NCBI RefSeq assembly: GCF_007859075.1
Contig: NZ_VOAK01000011.1
Coordinates: forward strand, 1,116,001-1,180,000
Length of the DNA: 64,000 nucleotides
Direction: 5' to 3'
Origin: Gemmobacter aquaticus
GTDB lineage: Bacteria; Pseudomonadota; Alphaproteobacteria; Rhodobacterales; Rhodobacteraceae
The position numbers and the translations under genes are program-made. The notes beneath the pieces were generated by a model, which saw only the letters and a program-made list of their open reading frames with translations, had not been told where the DNA came from and did no database searches. Positions 62,096-64,000 of the stretch are shown here, in pieces. Position 1 is the stretch's first letter. Each line of letters starts with the position of its first letter.

Positions 62096-63121
62096 ATGAA
62101 CCTGAAGGAGCTTGCCCGGAAGCTGGATCTGTCCCCCACCACGGTGAGCCGGGCATTGAACGGCTATCCCGAGGTGAATGAAGCCACGCGCGAACGGGTT
62201 GCGGCGGCGGCAAGACGATACAACTACAAGCCGAATACGCGCGCGATACGTCTGGCGACCGGCCGCGCCATGGCCGTGGGCCACGTGATCCCGCTTGCCA
62301 CCCGGCATGAGATCGTGAACCCGGTTTTTGCCGATTTCATCGCGGGCGCGGGTGAGGTCTACTCGCGCAATGGGTATGACATGCTTCTCTCCGTCGTCCC
62401 CGATGACAACGAAGAGCGCGTCTATCGCGAGCTGAAATCGCGTGGCACGGTGGATGGTGTCATCCTGCACGCCCCGCGGATGGAGGATCCGCGCATCCCC
62501 CTGCTGGTCGAGCTCGACATTCCCTTCGTGGTCCATGGCCGCGCGACCGGGACGACGCTGCCCTATTCATGGGTCGATGTGAACAACCGCCGCGCCTTTC
62601 AGCGTGCGACCGAGTTCCTGCTGGACCTTGGCCACCGTCGCATCGCGCTGATCAACGGGCTTGAGTTCATGGACTTTGCCCTGCGCCGCCGTCGGGGGTA
62701 TGAGGACGCGCTGACCGCGCGTGGCCTGACTGCCGACCCGGCGATCATGGTCAGCGAGGAAATGACAGAAACTGCAGGGTACCGCGCCGCGCTGCACATG
62801 CTGGCACTCGATCAGCGCCCGACGGCGGCAATCGTGTCGTCGATGATCATGGCAATGGGTGTGCGCCGCGGTTTCGAAGAGCGCGGGCTGCGCGTTGGTC
62901 GCGACGTCTCGATCATCATCCACGACGACGAGCTGAGCTACCTGCGCAATGGCGATGACGTGCCGATCTTTACCGCCACCCGATCTTCCGTGCGCGAAGC
63001 CGGGCGTCAGGCCGCCGATATGCTGATTTCCCTGATCACCGGCAAGGTTACCGGCCCGCAAGAGTTGTTGCTGGAAGCGGAACTTATCATCGGCCAGTCC
63101 ACCGGCCCCTTCACAGGTTGA
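62096..63121 (+). CDS. aglR: LacI-family regulator of the agl operon
   Basis: From ATG 62096 (MNLKELARKLDLSPTTVSRAL) the protein is 341 aa with the LacI helix-turn-helix at 1-25, hinge helix near 45-55, and a periplasmic-binding-like ligand domain at about 60-335 (ALINGLEFMDFALRRRRGYEDAL). No ribosome binding site precedes the ATG; a TTG five codons up lacks one too, so the mRNA may be leaderless. It is divergent from aglEFGAK and presumably represses it unless an alpha-glucoside-derived inducer is present. The beta-glucosidase gene follows 2 bp later. Confidence 0.9.
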   Translation: MNLKELARKLDLSPTTVSRALNGYPEVNEATRERVAAAARRYNYKPNTRAIRLATGRAMAVGHVIPLATRHEIVNPVFADFIAGAGEVYSRNGYDMLLSVVPDDNEERVYRELKSRGTVDGVILHAPRMEDPRIPLLVELDIPFVVHGRATGTTLPYSWVDVNNRRAFQRATEFLLDLGHRRIALINGLEFMDFALRRRRGYEDALTARGLTADPAIMVSEEMTETAGYRAALHMLALDQRPTAAIVSSMIMAMGVRRGFEERGLRVGRDVSIIIHDDELSYLRNGDDVPIFTATRSSVREAGRQAADMLISLITGKVTGPQELLLEAELIIGQSTGPFTG

Positions 63122-63123
63122 CC

Positions 63124-64000
63124 ATGATCCCGCATCGCGCCTCATTTCCCGAAGGGTTCCTTTTCGGGGCCGCCACCGCCGCCTACCAGATCGAAGGCTC
63201 ACGCTTTGGAGGCGCCGGACCATCGCATTGGGACACCTTTGCCGTGACACCAGGCAATGTCGTGCAGGCCGAAGATGGCAGCACCGCCTGCGACCATTAT
63301 CACCGCTGGGCCGAGGATCTTGATCTGATCCGCGCCGCAGGATTTGATGCCTACCGGTTCTCGACCAGTTGGTCGCGGGTCATGCCAGATGGGGTGACCA
63401 TCAATCCCGAAGGGCTCGACTTCTATGACCGTCTGGTGGATGGCATGGGCGCGCGCGACCTGCGTCCGTTCCTGACACTTTATCATTGGGATCTGCCGGC
63501 CGCGCTGTCAGACCTTGGCGGCTGGCGCAACCGCGACACCTGTCATCGCTTTGCCGATTTCACCGAAGCCGTCATCCGCCGTATCGGTGACCGCGTCGAA
63601 ACCGTGGCCACGATCAACGAGCCCTGGTGCGTCGCATGGCTTTCCCATTTCATCGGCGCGCATGCGCCCGGTTTGCGCGACATCCGCGCGGCGGCGCGGG
63701 CGATGCACCACATTCTTCTGGCGCATGGTCTCTCGATGGAGCGGATGCGCGGGCTGGGACAGAAGAACCTCGGCATCGTGCTGAACTTTGACCACGCCAC
63801 CCCGGCAAGCGACAGCCCGGCCGATCAGCGCGCGGCGGCAGTGCAGGACGGGATCTTCAATCGCTGGTTCATTGAGGCGATTACCCGTCAGACCTATCCT
63901 GAGATCGTGCTCGAAGGTCTGGCACCCCATATGCCCGACCGCTGGCAAGACGACATGGGCAAGATCGGGCAGAAGCTCGATTGGCTGGGTGTGAACTACT
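63124..64000 (+). CDS. Beta-glucosidase (GH1), 5' part only
   Basis: From ATG 63124 (MIPHRASFPEGFLFGAATAAY) about 292 residues are visible before the window ends. GH1 signatures: FLFGAATAAYQIEGS near 12, YRFSTSWSRVMPDG near 80, TLYHWDLPAALSDLGGW near 120, and the acid/base glutamate in TINEPWCVAW near 165. The nucleophile motif (T/I-ENG) would lie past the right edge. There is no signal peptide, so it acts in the cytoplasm on imported beta-glucosides. It is coupled to aglR (2-bp gap), placing a beta-glucosidase under the regulator of an alpha-glucoside system. Confidence 0.9.
   Translation, partial: MIPHRASFPEGFLFGAATAAYQIEGSRFGGAGPSHWDTFAVTPGNVVQAEDGSTACDHYHRWAEDLDLIRAAGFDAYRFSTSWSRVMPDGVTINPEGLDFYDRLVDGMGARDLRPFLTLYHWDLPAALSDLGGWRNRDTCHRFADFTEAVIRRIGDRVETVATINEPWCVAWLSHFIGAHAPGLRDIRAAARAMHHILLAHGLSMERMRGLGQKNLGIVLNFDHATPASDSPADQRAAAVQDGIFNRWFIEAITRQTYPEIVLEGLAPHMPDRWQDDMGKIGQKLDWLGVNY

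Overview
The window is GC-rich, gene-dense chromosomal DNA from an alphaproteobacterium, most likely order Rhodobacterales (Rhodobacter/roseobacter relatives). The grounds are the gene neighbourhoods (xerD with a 542-aa secreted partner; alaS-recA-cckA), a CckA hybrid kinase with a CtrA-type TTAA-N7-TTAA box, a recA LexA box of the GTTC-N7-GTTC type, an IscR with a single cysteine, and an aglEFGAK alpha-glucoside operon. No CRISPR array, prophage, insertion sequence or rRNA operon was found. There is one tRNA, tRNA-Gly(CCC).

Layout. 1-5 kb: start of aroB, aroK, a tiny membrane protein, a large secreted protein, xerD and a CNNM/CBS protein. 5-9 kb: a CAP-domain/RTX-repeat protein, a HerA-like ATPase, a probable structured small RNA ending in a strong terminator, and an IalB-like protein. 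9-16 kb: a dedicated ketosynthase/acyl-carrier pair followed by lpxD, two cell-wall enzymes (L,D-transpeptidase and a Tat-exported MepK-like endopeptidase), rlmE and ppx. 16.4-20.9 kb: a C1 module (98-aa 'virulence factor' family protein, MetF-like protein, methyl-H4F:corrinoid methyltransferase, ferredoxin-ASKHA corrinoid-activation protein). 20.9-22.7 kb: ECF sigma, RskA-like anti-sigma and fasciclin protein. 22.9-28 kb: tRNA-Gly, RidA, then zwf-pgl-pgi under a LacI-type palindrome, and MgtC. 28-34.3 kb: HNH nuclease, MFS carrier, AlkA, an esterase, a phytoene-synthase-like protein, cimA and iscR. 34.4-39.8 kb: a hydrolase, a small protein, a protein made of two fused HD domains, a secreted HExxH protein, icd and two YitT proteins. 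39.9-46.2 kb: typA, a class II amidotransferase, an Lrp regulator, a DUF1330 protein and alaS. 46.3-55.2 kb: recA, a sulfotransferase-like gene, cckA, an RsmB-like methylase, guaB, a class I amidotransferase and a TDT carrier. 55.3-64 kb: aglK-A-G-F-E on the minus strand, divergent from aglR and a GH1 beta-glucosidase cut by the window end.

How the parts work together. The agl locus imports and hydrolyses alpha-glucosides, and zwf-pgl-pgi would take the resulting glucose 6-phosphate into the oxidative/Entner-Doudoroff route. The C1 module looks like a relay from methyl-corrinoid to methyl-H4F to methylene-H4F plus the reductive-activation protein for the corrinoid, but the substrate methyltransferase and the corrinoid protein are not in the window. 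The least-explained items are this split C1 module with shared Arg/Gly-rich C-terminal tails, the RNA candidate near 8.1 kb, a dispersed hairpin element present twice between convergent genes, the fused HD protein, and the ketosynthase/ACP pair beside lpxD.

All calls were made by reading the sequence without database searches. Residue numbers are hand-counted from the start given in each entry.
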